Notes: generated from the letters alone by a model not told the origin. DNA of 64,000 bases from Mucilaginibacter aquariorum (GCF_024498135.1 NZ_JANHOH010000003.1:247428-311427); one strand, 5' to 3'; shown: positions 34,106 to 43,109, counted from the stretch's first letter. Program-made: numbers and translations.

Positions 34106-35017
34106 TTAGTTTATTCTATGGACTTTTAAATTATCATAATAAATATAATCTGTTGTGTTGGCTGTCCAATAAGACTGGCTGCCGCCGCGGAAGGTATGGA
34201 ACGTTAACTGATCTATCATCCTCTTAGAGTCATTGGTGGTCCACCTGATGTTTTGATCGAGTATTATATTCCCGTCAATAACAATTTGTACATGCCCGTC
34301 TGTATTAGAACCGGTATTGCTTTTTATATATAAATGCACGTGATACCATTGGCCTTTAACCAATGCGCCGGTTGTTGGGTAGGTTTTCCCAAAGGTATCG
34401 CCAAAGTTATTCCCTGATGATGGCCCGCCGTTCATGTCCTTGTAATACAAATACGGCTGAAAGTAAACCCTGCCGGGGTTCGAATCCGGCGAGTACCACA
34501 TTAACCGTAATGTACCGCCGTTTCCGTCCCAGGCTGCATCGCCGCCGGTATTGTGTTCACCAATCCCAAATCCAAAACCTACCTTACCTCCCCTGCTCCA
34601 GTTAAACTGGCTGTGAAACTTAACGTCGTAATCCATTTCATAGGCTGCACCCGCTTGTATAACCGAATTAGCCACCAATCCGCCCGCCCCGGATAATTGC
34701 CCCGGAAGTAAAGTAACACGGCTTCCCACCGTGCCGTCTTTTCCGTTAGTTGTATAGGCCCTGCTATCGTTCCAGCCGCTCACATTACCAAAATCGCCGT
34801 TAGCCTGGCTACTGGTATAAGTAGCTCCATTGGTTTTGTTATTCCAGTCAATGTTCCAGGTACTGTTAACCGCGGCGATAGTAAGCTTGTTGTGAGCTGC
34901 CGACTCGTTGTTAGCCGCAGGTACTTCCGTTTTGGCTCCGTCTTCTTTCTGGCACGATCCCAGCATAATACCTGCCATGGCAAGCATAACCCCTGATGTA
35001 ATAATTCTTCTTTTCAT
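34106..35017 (-). CDS. Polysaccharide-lyase-like (PL14-type) secreted lipoprotein
   Basis: 303 residues with a lipoprotein signal (lipobox LGSC, about Cys22). The remainder is a beta-jelly-roll: SWNIDWN..., VGFGFGIGEHNTGGDAAWDG, LRLMWYSPDSNPGRVYFQPY, WYHVHLYIKSN and DQLTFHTFRGG. The GGKVGFGFG/ ... LRLMWY layout resembles PL14-type alginate/glucuronate lyases, but catalytic residues cannot be assigned by eye, and a plain concanavalin-like binding protein is possible. Isolated gene. Confidence 0.7.
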   Translation of the reverse strand: MKRRIITSGVMLAMAGIMLGSCQKEDGAKTEVPAANNESAAHNKLTIAAVNSTWNIDWNNKTNGATYTSSQANGDFGNVSGWNDSRAYTTNGKDGTVGSRVTLLPGQLSGAGGLVANSVIQAGAAYEMDYDVKFHSQFNWSRGGKVGFGFGIGEHNTGGDAAWDGNGGTLRLMWYSPDSNPGRVYFQPYLYYKDMNGGPSSGNNFGDTFGKTYPTTGALVKGQWYHVHLYIKSNTGSNTDGHVQIVIDGNIILDQNIRWTTNDSKRMIDQLTFHTFRGGSQSYWTANTTDYIYYDNLKVHRIN

Positions 35018-35478
35018 ATTTATAGTTTAATTGGTTGCATATTAAACAGGTATAAAAAATACCAGGCACACACGAGCAATTATATAGCAAAGCCATTGAC
35101 CTCTTTTCGGGAAAATTGTAGTTTTTAAAAAATGTTTACTTACCGTGGCTGGTAGGTATCAGGCAATTGGTTAAACTAATGAGCAAGTAGTATCGCTTAA
35201 ATCAAATCTATTTATTTAAAGAATAACCGGGTTACTTTTCAGTGTATTTATTAACGAAATCGTATTCGTAAATTGAGGTATATAGGTAAATATCATACTG
35301 TTACAATTCAATTGGTTTCTTAAACTGTGCTATTCCGCTGCATGGCGCTTATCGTCATCGCTTTATTATTGCCGATATTTAATATGACGCTTCCTATCTC
35401 AAACCCATTATAATAAATACTAATTATTTTAGTATTTTATGCGACAAATGAGAAAATAATTTCGACATTTGTTTTATC
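35018..35478. other. 461-base gap with no gene seen
   Basis: AT-rich. It must contain the promoter of the lyase-like gene (minus strand). Near 35444-35472 an inverted repeat ACAAATG..CATTTGT lies just before the next gene. Only a 23-codon hydrophobic frame (35342-35413) is open and I do not accept it. Confidence 0.5.
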
Positions 35479-35751
35479 ATGATGAAGAATATTGAGTTGA
35501 TCAGGGAGGCTAAGGCTTGGGTAAAGCGCAAAAGCGGTCCTGATGAGATAGTGCGGATCGTTCCTGATCTTGAAAATAAGGGACCGGTGCAGAGCTATGA
35601 ATTGTTTACGGCCTTTGAAGAGAACCCCGATTACCTGGGCCGGATACTGTTTGATGCACAAGGCTACTGGATCTACGACGGCGAAATTTTGAGCGTTACC
35701 GAACAAGAGCAACTGGCTAAGTTTATCATCAACTATGTTGAAACCGTATAG
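35479..35751 (+). CDS. Hypothetical soluble protein (90 aa)
   Basis: 90 residues, acidic, no signal or membrane helix. Reads like an alpha/beta fold with MKNIELIREAKAWVKRKSG, VRIVPDLENKGPVQSYELFT and QGYWIYDGEILSVTE. No family recognised. It has an ATG preceded by an inverted repeat (ACAAATG..CATTTGT) and converges with the YjdF-like gene 6 bases away. Confidence 0.6.
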   Translation: MMKNIELIREAKAWVKRKSGPDEIVRIVPDLENKGPVQSYELFTAFEENPDYLGRILFDAQGYWIYDGEILSVTEQEQLAKFIINYVETV

Positions 35752-35757
35752 AGGCTA

Positions 35758-36363
35758 TTACGCTGCCTGCAATTTGGCCACAGCCCTATCCTGCGCTTTA
35801 GCCATAAATACTACCATGCAAATAGCGCCTATCATGGCGTACAGCATGTCCGACTGTGTATCCCAAACGTAACCCTGCGTGCCCAAAAACGAATCGCCCG
35901 ATTGGCCCGATACCACAGATACAAACCATTCTAAAAATTCGTACAGCACACTAATTGTAGTGCATACGCAAACGGTTAAAAACGCCATCCATGTTCTTTT
36001 TTGTACAACATTAAGTCGGATGAAAAGCTCGCGGGTTATCATAGCCGGCACAAAGCCCTGGGTAAAGTGCCCTACCTTATCATAATTATTACGCGCCTGG
36101 TGAAACGTATCGCGCAACCAGTTAAAGGCCGGTACTTCGGCATAAGTATAATGGCCGCCTACGAATAGCACATAACAATGCACCAGTATCATTACATAGG
36201 TTAAGTAGCTAAACTGAAAGCGCCTGTAAGTAAGCACAAGTACAATAAAACCCAATATAGCCGGGAAAACTTCCAGTAACCAGGTAAAATAATCGTGCGG
36301 GTTTATGGCCGAAACTATTAACCCGGCCCAAAAAAGTACTATTAATACAACGTGCTTATTCAT
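35758..36363 (-). CDS. YjdF/DUF2238 inner-membrane protein
   Basis: 201 residues with about five membrane helices, matching the length of E. coli YjdF. The marks NNYDKVGHFTQGFVPAMITRELFIR and EWFVSVVSGQSGDSFLGTQG ... WDTQSDMLYA are the conserved core of the family, with several polar residues inside the membrane. Function unknown; a transport or lipid-related role is often guessed. It is convergent with the 90-residue gene. Confidence 0.9.
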   Translation of the reverse strand: MNKHVVLIVLFWAGLIVSAINPHDYFTWLLEVFPAILGFIVLVLTYRRFQFSYLTYVMILVHCYVLFVGGHYTYAEVPAFNWLRDTFHQARNNYDKVGHFTQGFVPAMITRELFIRLNVVQKRTWMAFLTVCVCTTISVLYEFLEWFVSVVSGQSGDSFLGTQGYVWDTQSDMLYAMIGAICMVVFMAKAQDRAVAKLQAA

Positions 36364-36486
36364 GCCCTAATATGATACTAATATTTTACAATGCAAGCCA
36401 CTGCTATTACGTGCGCCTTTAAAAAAGCTGCTGTATATTTGAGGCCGAACATATCAACCCATTACACATCTAAAACCAACCCATAC

Positions 36487-36993
36487 ATGAACGCTGCCGA
36501 ATTAAAGGAACTGCAAACCCCTATCAAAGAAAAATACAAAGAACAGCCCGATTCGGCTTTGATAACTTTAAAAGCGCAGGGTAATATTGGCGAAGGGATC
36601 TCTTGCAAGGTAGATACCGGGCGGGACATTGTGAATGCCGGCCTGCACCCTGCTACCGGTGGCGATGGCATGCTGGCCTGTTCGGGCGACATGCTTTTAG
36701 AAGCATTGGTTGCCTGCGCCGGGGTTACCTTAAAAGCCGTTGCTACAGCCATTGGCGTAGAATTAAAAAGCGGAACAGTAAACGCCGAAGGCGACCTTGA
36801 TTTTAGGGGAACACTGGGCGTATCAAAAGAAGCATCGGTAGGTTTTAAACAGATAAGGTTAAGCTTTGACCTGCAAACCGATGCCACCGAAGAGCAACTG
36901 GCCAGCCTTGCCAAACTCACCGAAAGATACTGCGTGATATACCAAACCATTAGCGGCGGTACAAATATTGAAACCAGCTATAAGTTGGGGTGA
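36487..36993 (+). CDS. OsmC/Ohr family protein
   Basis: 168 residues from ATG 36487; the upstream in-frame extension is unlike OsmC. Contains two conserved cysteines, in LEALVACAGVTLKAVA and in ERYCVIYQTI, the reactive pair of OsmC-type thiol peroxidases that reduce organic hydroperoxides. The family also includes members whose role is unclear, so peroxide detoxification is likely but not certain. Single gene, divergent from YjdF. Confidence 0.9.
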   Translation: MNAAELKELQTPIKEKYKEQPDSALITLKAQGNIGEGISCKVDTGRDIVNAGLHPATGGDGMLACSGDMLLEALVACAGVTLKAVATAIGVELKSGTVNAEGDLDFRGTLGVSKEASVGFKQIRLSFDLQTDATEEQLASLAKLTERYCVIYQTISGGTNIETSYKLG

Positions 36994-37055
36994 TATAAGG
37001 GCATGGTGGTAACATACTGCCCAAGGGTAGATTAAGTTATTGACAAACAGTCGAT

Positions 37056-38120
37056 TCAATATGAAAAAGGCTTTACTAATGGGGACAAATTATTCCAGTT
37101 ATCTACAATCTTCTTTTGATAGTTTGCTGAATTAAAGTAGTTTTCTAAGAAAATTTGTGTGGTATTATCTTTTACATATCTGATTGATTCAAAGATCTTT
37201 TCTGCCTCAAATATTGATTTAGCCATAGAATTTATAATTTCTTCTATGTTTTCAATTTTATCCCTAATTAGTAAACTTGCGATGTTATTCATCATTAGTG
37301 AAACTCGAACAGATGGTGGGGGATGTGATAAATTTTCTGCTGACTCTAAATCAAATACTTTAATTTCGGTTAGTTTAAAAAAACAATATATTGAGAAAAT
37401 TAGATTACTGAGATAAGTCTTTAAATCTTGAGAAAAGAGAGTTTGTATTTGATCTAATCGATCTGGATTTTTAATTTTTATTTTACCGTGAATATAAGCG
37501 TGGTTAATTGCAAAACTATCCGCATCCATCTCCATTGTAAGAGAATTCAAAGGGGACAGTCCTTTATTGTGCCTGACCTCATATAAATTAAGTTCGTTAT
37601 GTTTATTAAATAGATAACCTATATGCCCTCTTACAATATGGCCAATTTCATGAAATATTAAAAAATTCATTACTGTTGACGTCAGTATTTTTCCAAATTG
37701 TAATCGATTAGGGTCATTAGCATATACAGGTGTGTATCCAGCAACATCGAAAGATATAGCGCCATCGACAATAATTAAGTTTAAAAATTTGGGGGTATCA
37801 GTTTCATTCTTAACACTTCCAATATTTGGTGCAAAACTACGTGTTGCCATAATTTTGCTAAACATATCTTCTATTAAAAAAAGACACCCAATATTTATTC
37901 CTAAATAAAATTTATTTATGTCTTTCCCTACACATGCATTTAATGAATCGTTGTCAATAAAATCACAATGAATTTCCGGTAATTTTGGATGCTTGATTCT
38001 TAAATAATCAAAGATTGATTTAGTTGCATTTAAAACCTCAGTCACAAATTGACTTTTAACAGGAAATAAGCCTCCATTTTTTAAAAAGTAATTATGAAAT
38101 TTTAAATCGGATTCAGTCAT
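37056..38120 (-). CDS. AT-rich metalloprotease-like protein (HEIGH motif), putative horizontally acquired
   Basis: 354 residues, no signal. A zinc-protease motif FHEIGHIVRGH (157-161) with a downstream acidic block EMDADSFAINHAY (Glu197 and Asp201) matches gluzincin-type geometry (M48/ImmA/IrrE-like). Rest not recognised: N-terminal SKIMATRSFAPNI and a C-terminal helical part. AT-rich codon use is different from the host genes, and a dispersed repeat (R5) abuts it on the right. It might be an accessory regulator or effector; no partner in its own strand. Confidence 0.75.
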   Translation of the reverse strand: MTESDLKFHNYFLKNGGLFPVKSQFVTEVLNATKSIFDYLRIKHPKLPEIHCDFIDNDSLNACVGKDINKFYLGINIGCLFLIEDMFSKIMATRSFAPNIGSVKNETDTPKFLNLIIVDGAISFDVAGYTPVYANDPNRLQFGKILTSTVMNFLIFHEIGHIVRGHIGYLFNKHNELNLYEVRHNKGLSPLNSLTMEMDADSFAINHAYIHGKIKIKNPDRLDQIQTLFSQDLKTYLSNLIFSIYCFFKLTEIKVFDLESAENLSHPPPSVRVSLMMNNIASLLIRDKIENIEEIINSMAKSIFEAEKIFESIRYVKDNTTQIFLENYFNSANYQKKIVDNWNNLSPLVKPFSY

Positions 38121-38150
38121 AGATTATTAAATATAGAAAGATTTATTTAA

Positions 38151-38300
38151 TACCCGCCTGACGCACGCGAACCATGTGTGCCCAACTACCAACCGCTCCC
38201 CCCCTAAACCCGATAGCAGCGCAAAGCCCGGACGAAGGAGGACTTGCAGCGGATAGCGGGGCTGCAGCACCCGATACACCACTGTCCGTTCGTTTTCAAA
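38151..38300. repeat. Dispersed repeat R5, copy B
   Basis: 150-bp element containing CCCCCCTAAACCCGATAGCA, GCGCAAAGCCCGGACGAAGG, AGCGGATAGCGGGGCTGCAG and ACTGTCCGTTCGTTTTCAAA. Nearly identical to copy C (39438-39570), which lies on the other side of the XRE-pentapeptide gene; degenerate or partial copies at 27680-27840 and 44876-44915. Likely a Bacteroidota REP-like family. Confidence 0.85.
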
Positions 38301-38343
38301 AATAGTACTCTCCAACCCTTTACTTATATTATAATTGTTAATA

Positions 38344-38419
38344 ACAACTATAAGTAGCGTAAATACAACTATAAGTATTTGTGTTTTTTTGATTCTGAGA
38401 ATGTACCCGTATACCTTTG
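38344..38419 (+). promoter_or_regulatory. Promoter and tandem operator of the XRE-pentapeptide gene
   Basis: ACAACTATAAGTA occurs twice as a direct repeat (38344-38356 and 38365-38377), 21 bases apart, i.e. two DNA turns, right upstream of a promoter with TTTG (38388-38391), 20-base spacer and TACCTTTG (38412-38419). The ATG is at 38450. The repeats are candidate sites for the gene's own HTH domain (autoregulation). Confidence 0.6.
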
Positions 38420-38449
38420 CAGTGTCGAAAAAATAAATAAAGATAGTTT

Positions 38450-39400
38450 ATGTTAAATACTAAAATGATAGGCAATAAAATTGCCGAAGCACGAAAGAAA
38501 AAAAATATTTCTCAAGCGCAACTTGCCGGGTTTCTATTTATCAGCCCGCAAGCAGTTGGAAAATGGGAACGTGGAGAATCAATGCCGGATATCACTACTT
38601 TTAACAGGCTTGCAGAAATTATGGGTGTTGACCTGAACTATTTTTCAGAAAACTTCCAATCTGCGGATGATGAAACAGCTGTTAAGGTACCCATTGATAA
38701 TACCAGCGACAGTGAGCAAACGGCACAAGAGGTTTCTAACCTGTCCAGTACCCAGGAGCGCCAGGTACCGATAAACCTCACTGGGGTCGATCTGCAAGAG
38801 AGTGATTTCGCGGGCGTTATTTTGCACAACGGGAAATTTAAAGCGAGCCCGTTGTGCAAAGCCAACTTCGCCGACGCTGACCTGACCGGCAGCTGGTTTG
38901 AGGTCAGCGATGCGCGTGAAGCAAATTTTGATGGTGCAAACCTGACAGACTGCACCTTTTCCATCACCGATCTTGCGGATGCGAGCTTTCGCAAATCCAT
39001 CCTTGTACGTACCGACTTTAACAAGTCGATGCTGGCGGGAACAAAATTTACAGATGTGAAACTGACTGACGTGAAGCTGACCATGACCGACCTTAGAAAA
39101 ACAATATTTGAGAATTGTATTTTTAATGGGGTGGATTTCAAATATTCCGATCTGCGGGGAATGCATTTTGAAGGGCATACCTTCATCGGTGTTCAGTTTG
39201 ACAAGTCTGCACTGAATGACGTTTCGTTTACAGGGGCTACACTCAGGAACGTATCATTCCGTCTACCTTTTTCTGTAACTAACAAATCTTACCGTGCCTT
39301 TAAAACCGTATGCTTTGACGGCGCGATAATGGATAAGCTGACCTATGCCGGGCTTAAAGGCCTATGGGTGGTCGATTTGTCAAAGGTCACCGTAATATAA
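38450..39400 (+). CDS. XRE-type HTH protein with pentapeptide-repeat C-terminal domain
   Basis: 316 residues. Residues about 8-65 are an XRE HTH (IGNKIAEARKKKNISQAQLA, AVGKWERGESMPD). After a Ser/Thr/Glu-rich linker (about 80-105), residues 110-300 are pentapeptide repeats (A/S-D/N-L/F-X-X; for example ANFADADLTGSWF and LTDCTFSITDLADASF) forming a right-handed beta-helix, a shape that in some proteins mimics DNA. A DNA-mimic joined to a repressor is unusual. Nearly identical repeat elements flank the gene, suggesting it moves as a module. Confidence 0.9.
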   Translation: MLNTKMIGNKIAEARKKKNISQAQLAGFLFISPQAVGKWERGESMPDITTFNRLAEIMGVDLNYFSENFQSADDETAVKVPIDNTSDSEQTAQEVSNLSSTQERQVPINLTGVDLQESDFAGVILHNGKFKASPLCKANFADADLTGSWFEVSDAREANFDGANLTDCTFSITDLADASFRKSILVRTDFNKSMLAGTKFTDVKLTDVKLTMTDLRKTIFENCIFNGVDFKYSDLRGMHFEGHTFIGVQFDKSALNDVSFTGATLRNVSFRLPFSVTNKSYRAFKTVCFDGAIMDKLTYAGLKGLWVVDLSKVTVI

Positions 39401-39437
39401 TAAGGAAAGTATATGCAAAACAACTCAATTCAAGTGA

Positions 39438-39570
39438 AGGGCCGCTCCCGCTGCCAATCACCGCCCACTCCCCCCTAAACCCGATAGCAGCGTAAAGCCC
39501 GGACGAAGGAGGACTTGCAGCGTATAGCGGGGCTGCAGCAACCGATATATCACTATCCGTTCGTTTTCAA
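39438..39570. repeat. Dispersed repeat R5, copy C
   Basis: Nearly identical to copy B at 38151-38300, with AACCCGATAGCAGCG, CCGGACGAAGGAGGACTTGC and TCCGTTCGTTTTC in the same order. Lies 37 bases after the XRE-pentapeptide gene. Confidence 0.85.
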
Positions 39571-39683
39571 AACAGTAAAGCACGCCCTAACCTCTTCAAA
39601 TAGAAATCGCTTTTAACACCCACAAGGATGGCTCATAGGGTTTGAGTCCCTTCTTTCGCACACTTGGGTTCGAGCCCCATCAT

Positions 39684-39975
39684 TTACCCTTTATGGGCAA
39701 AGTCTTTAAACAAGATTTTTACCCCATTTTTTTCCAGTAACTCGTTGTTTTCCAGATATATTAAATCGGTAGCTCTGTTGAGTTTTCCGGTTCGACATGC
39801 CCCCCTCTACATAGGTCATTTTTTCAGGGAATAGAATACCTACTAAGTATCTTTTCGCCTCAATACTGAATAATATCATATAGTTTGCCTGCTTCACAAA
39901 GTTTATTTACAGCCATTTGCGCGAGCTTTTTGATATCAGTATCTAATCTGAACAAAATGCAGCTTAATCTTGTTA
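39684..39975 (-). pseudogene. C-terminal remnant of a serine site-specific recombinase, frameshifted
   Basis: On the minus strand, several broken frames read, in order, LFRLDTDIKKLAQMAVNKLC, EAKRYLVGILFPEKM, then TYVEG..CRTGKLNRATDLIY and LENNELLEKNGVKI, ending DFAHKG and stop at 39684. This is the order of the C-terminal end of serine (resolvase-type) recombinases (..KRxxIxxIFPEKLTFDG..RTxxLNEAxxLIY). At least two frame changes are needed (near the Tyr/Asp codons at about 39875 and in a run of six G at about 39805). The N-terminal catalytic part is absent. Downstream (39640-39685) lie GTTTGAGTCCC and GGGTTCGAGCCCC, tRNA T-arm-like fragments that could mark a former att site. Confidence 0.6.
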
Positions 39976-40107
39976 AAAAAGAAGACTGATAACATGAGTT
40001 TTATTTAAATATTTCCCCTAATTAGTAAAGCAACGACTCTTTCGAATCCCAGGCTGAATCAGGGAGATGATTTATTTAATTAAAAACAGACCTAACGATA
40101 AAGTTGA

Positions 40108-40974
40108 ATGAATAGAGATATTTACAATAAAACGATCACAGTTGACGGAGTCGATATTTTCTACCGTGAAGCCGGAGATAGAAAAAATCCGTCCTTGCTG
40201 CTGCTGCATGGGTTTCCGACCTCGTCCGTGATGTTTAAAAACTTAATGGTTGCACTTTCGGATAAGTTTCACCTTATTGCTCCCGATTACCCTGGCTTTG
40301 GTTTCAGTGCTTTCCCAGACAAGAATGACTTCGAATATTCTTTTAAAAATGTAGCGGCATGCATCAGCAGGTTCACTGAGGAAATAGATTTAAAATCATT
40401 CACCATTTACCTACATGATTATGGTTGCCCTATTGGGCTGAGAATATGTGTGAATCATCCCGCAAAGATAGAAGGCATCATTGTTCAAAACGGCAATGCC
40501 TATCTTGAAGGCATCGAGCCAGTGTGGGATGAAATAAGGGATTACTGGGAGTATCCTACCGAAGAAAAAAAGCAAAAGGTGTATGCTTTTTTAAGTAAAG
40601 AGGGTACAAAAGAGCAATATTATGCCGGATTACCTGAAGAACTTCTTATTCGCATCAGCCCTGAAACCTGGCTGCTGGACTGGGAGCGCATGAGTAGGCC
40701 CGGCAATCTTGAAATGCAGTTTGAGATGAACTGTACTTATAAAAGCAATATTGAAATGTTTCCTGCCTTTCAGGAATATTTCCGCACACACCAGCCTGCT
40801 GCTCTTGTTATATGGGGAAAGTATGATCCATATTACAGCGTAGAAGAGGCTCATTGTTACAAGAGAGATTTACCTAATGCCCATATCCATATTATAGATG
40901 GTTCTCATATGGTACTGGAATCAAATTTTGAAGAGGTGGTAGAGCTTATAAGCAGTTTTATGCCTTTAGCTTGA
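40108..40974 (+). CDS. Alpha/beta hydrolase (haloalkane dehalogenase/epoxide hydrolase-like)
   Basis: 288 residues. Fold core is clear: LLLLHGFPTSSVMFKNL (oxyanion HG), APDYPGFGFSAFP, then IYLHDYGCPIGLR where the nucleophile elbow reads H-D-Y-G, giving an aspartate nucleophile as in haloalkane dehalogenases and epoxide hydrolases, and IIDGSHMVLESNF with the catalytic histidine. Residues about 130-200 are the helical cap. Ester or dehalogenase activity cannot be told apart. It is isolated, 200 bases upstream of the chromate regulator. Confidence 0.9.
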   Translation: MNRDIYNKTITVDGVDIFYREAGDRKNPSLLLLHGFPTSSVMFKNLMVALSDKFHLIAPDYPGFGFSAFPDKNDFEYSFKNVAACISRFTEEIDLKSFTIYLHDYGCPIGLRICVNHPAKIEGIIVQNGNAYLEGIEPVWDEIRDYWEYPTEEKKQKVYAFLSKEGTKEQYYAGLPEELLIRISPETWLLDWERMSRPGNLEMQFEMNCTYKSNIEMFPAFQEYFRTHQPAALVIWGKYDPYYSVEEAHCYKRDLPNAHIHIIDGSHMVLESNFEEVVELISSFMPLA

Positions 40975-41182
40975 TGGAATGTTGTCTTTTACCTGAAAAG
41001 AATATTCTGAAAATCACCGATTTTAATCAAATTTTCAATAAAACGGTTCGCATTATGCTCCGTTATCGACCCTAAGTGCCTCTCATTTCCACGAGACTAA
41101 AGGCACATGCGTAATAGCAGAAGCTTACCTCCTCCTCTTTTTTCTAACATCCTTAATAATTCTTATAAGACATTTGATCTGT

Positions 41183-41190
41183 TAACTTTG
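41183..41190 (+). promoter_or_regulatory. -7 promoter box for the ChrB-AraC gene
   Basis: TAACTTTG, full match to TAnnTTTG, seven bases before the ATG at 41197, supporting that start (a very short or absent leader) over an upstream in-frame ATG at 41107. Confidence 0.6.
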
Positions 41191-41196
41191 TTCCAC

Positions 41197-42057
41197 ATGA
41201 AATGGATCACCCGTGAAAAACCGAAGATCGACCGGATCGCCTGTCCCTGGCTGATCAAACGCTTCATTGACCCGGATGCGGAGATCATTTATGTGCCGTT
41301 TGCGCAGGTGCTGGATAAAGCGAAAGAACTGGGTGCTATCCCCTTTGACTTCCCGAATGTGGAATATTCGCACTATAACGACCAATGTACTTTTGATTAC
41401 ATCCTTAAAAAACATGGTTTAAAAGACCCGGCGCTGGAGCGTGTTGCAGCCATTGTTCGCGGCGCTGATACCGACCGGCATGATTTCGCACCGCAATCAG
41501 CCGGGCTGGAAGCTATCTTTTCGGGGCTGGCCTATAACAGCACAGATGATCAGGAATTGCTGGCCTTTGGTATGCGCATTTATGACGGCCTGTATAGTTG
41601 GGCGCAGCACTTGTATGATAAAAAGCACTCGCAGACCGGAACAGCGGAGCAAATGCTGCTGGATGTTTTTACCAGGTATTTGCAAAACAGTAAAGACAAA
41701 AAGGCACCGGCCTGGGCGCAGGAACTTAAAGAAATGATACAGGACCAGATAGATACCAATATGAGTTTAAGTTTGCAACAGGTATCCAACGAACTCGAAA
41801 TTAACCCGGCGTATCTTTCGCGCGAGTTCTCCAAATATTTTGATAACCTGTCCTTTGGTGATTATATCCGTAAACTGCGCATAGAAAAAGCTATCAGCCT
41901 GATTGAAAACACGGAATATTCGTTGAACGAGATCGCTTACCTCACCGGCTTTTCGGACCAAAGCCATTTCAACCGCATCTTTAAAAAACAAACCGGACAA
42001 AACCCTTCCTTGTATAGAAAAAGCATTTTAAAAAGTAAAAAGGATACAAGTAGTTAA
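41197..42057 (+). CDS. Chromate-resistance regulator: ChrB domain fused to AraC-type HTH
   Basis: 286 residues from ATG 41197 (MKWITREKPKIDRIACPWLI). The first ~150 residues match the ChrB C-terminal domain, including IDRIACPWLIKRFIDPDAEI, YSHYNDQCTFDYILKKHGL and AAIVRGADTDRHDFAPQS. Residues about 185-285 form an AraC/XylS HTH (SLQQVSNELEINPAYLSREF, AYLTGFSDQSHFNRIFKKQ). It starts the chromate cluster with DUF1259 and ChrA downstream. The fusion of ChrB with AraC is uncommon; it probably senses chromate or an intracellular product and controls chrA. Confidence 0.88.
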   Translation: MKWITREKPKIDRIACPWLIKRFIDPDAEIIYVPFAQVLDKAKELGAIPFDFPNVEYSHYNDQCTFDYILKKHGLKDPALERVAAIVRGADTDRHDFAPQSAGLEAIFSGLAYNSTDDQELLAFGMRIYDGLYSWAQHLYDKKHSQTGTAEQMLLDVFTRYLQNSKDKKAPAWAQELKEMIQDQIDTNMSLSLQQVSNELEINPAYLSREFSKYFDNLSFGDYIRKLRIEKAISLIENTEYSLNEIAYLTGFSDQSHFNRIFKKQTGQNPSLYRKSILKSKKDTSS

Positions 42058-42119
42058 ATCTGTACAAATTTATTGGTTTTTCAGGTGGTAATATTGTATC
42101 AGTGTAACTGACAATACCC

Positions 42120-43109
42120 ATGGAAACCCGTAACAACCGAAGAAAATTCTTACAAACTACCGCGTTGGCCGGCACCGCTTTATTTTTACCTGTAAACAAG
42201 CTTCGGGCTTTGCCCTTGTCATCAGCCAAAACACCCGCGATCACTCCGGAAGAAATGGCCGCTATCGATGCTGCTTTAGGCAAAAAGGGTAGTTATAAAG
42301 AAGCCGAACAAGTTTATACCACGCCACTCCCCCGAAATGATTTGAAAATGAAGATCAAAGGCGAACCAGTACCAATCCCTTTTGGCTTCGGTGGTTGGGT
42401 ATCGTTCAAGAAAACCACCGACGGCAGGTTGGCTATGGTGATGAGCGATACCGTATTACAGATGGAAGAAGTAAATCCTTTGATCTCGGCTGCTCATGCT
42501 AATGGCCTGGAGATTGCAGCCATTCATAACCACTTCTTTTACGAAGAGCCACGCATCTTTTATATGCACATTCACGGCATGGGCAATATCGCCGATCTGG
42601 CTAAAAAATATGCAGACACAATCCGAGACAGCAAACTGTTTCCAGCCAACCAGCCCGCACCGTTAGCACCACCAGCAACTACTGCGAAAGACCTGTTCGA
42701 TATTCCTGCTTTAGATGCCATAGTTAAAGCGACCGGTACAGTAAACGGGCCGACCTATAAATACACCATCGGCCGGTCAGACCTAAAGATTATGGCCATG
42801 GGCGTTGAAATGACCACCAATATCGGGCTGAACACTTGGGCTTCCTTTGCAGGCAAAGCGGATGATGCCCATATCGCAGGTGATGTGGCTATGAAGCAAA
42901 GCGAGGTGAACACAGTGATCAAAACACTAAGAGCGCATAACCTGGAAGTTGTGGCTGTGCATAACCATATGCTGGGCGATGAGCCGCATATGATCTTCCT
43001 CCATTATTACGGACGCGGCAAAGCAACAGAACTGGCACAGGGTTTCAAAGCGGCGCTGGATGTATTAGGGAAGAAGCCTGAAAAATCAATGGGCGGCATG
43101 AAGATGTAA
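42120..43109 (+). CDS. DUF1259 (LppY/LpqO-like) exported protein
   Basis: 329 residues with a Tat-like signal (NNRRKFLQTTALAGTALFLP). Two copies of the DUF1259 fold are visible, with AAIHNHFFYEEPRIFYMHIH and VVAVHNHMLGDEPHMIFLHY, each carrying a His/Glu pair that could bind metal. It lies between the chromate regulator and ChrA, same strand, so a link with chromate handling is likely, but the biochemical role of the family is not known. Confidence 0.88.
   Translation: METRNNRRKFLQTTALAGTALFLPVNKLRALPLSSAKTPAITPEEMAAIDAALGKKGSYKEAEQVYTTPLPRNDLKMKIKGEPVPIPFGFGGWVSFKKTTDGRLAMVMSDTVLQMEEVNPLISAAHANGLEIAAIHNHFFYEEPRIFYMHIHGMGNIADLAKKYADTIRDSKLFPANQPAPLAPPATTAKDLFDIPALDAIVKATGTVNGPTYKYTIGRSDLKIMAMGVEMTTNIGLNTWASFAGKADDAHIAGDVAMKQSEVNTVIKTLRAHNLEVVAVHNHMLGDEPHMIFLHYYGRGKATELAQGFKAALDVLGKKPEKSMGGMKM

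Noticed and set aside
35342..35413. A 23-codon hydrophobic frame (MALIVIALLLPIFNM...)
   Set aside because: Very short, no promoter match or partner; likely chance in an AT-rich gap.
39706..39897. A 63-codon frame as an independent gene
   Set aside because: Joined with adjacent frames it reads as the C-terminal end of a serine recombinase; it is one piece of a frameshifted remnant.
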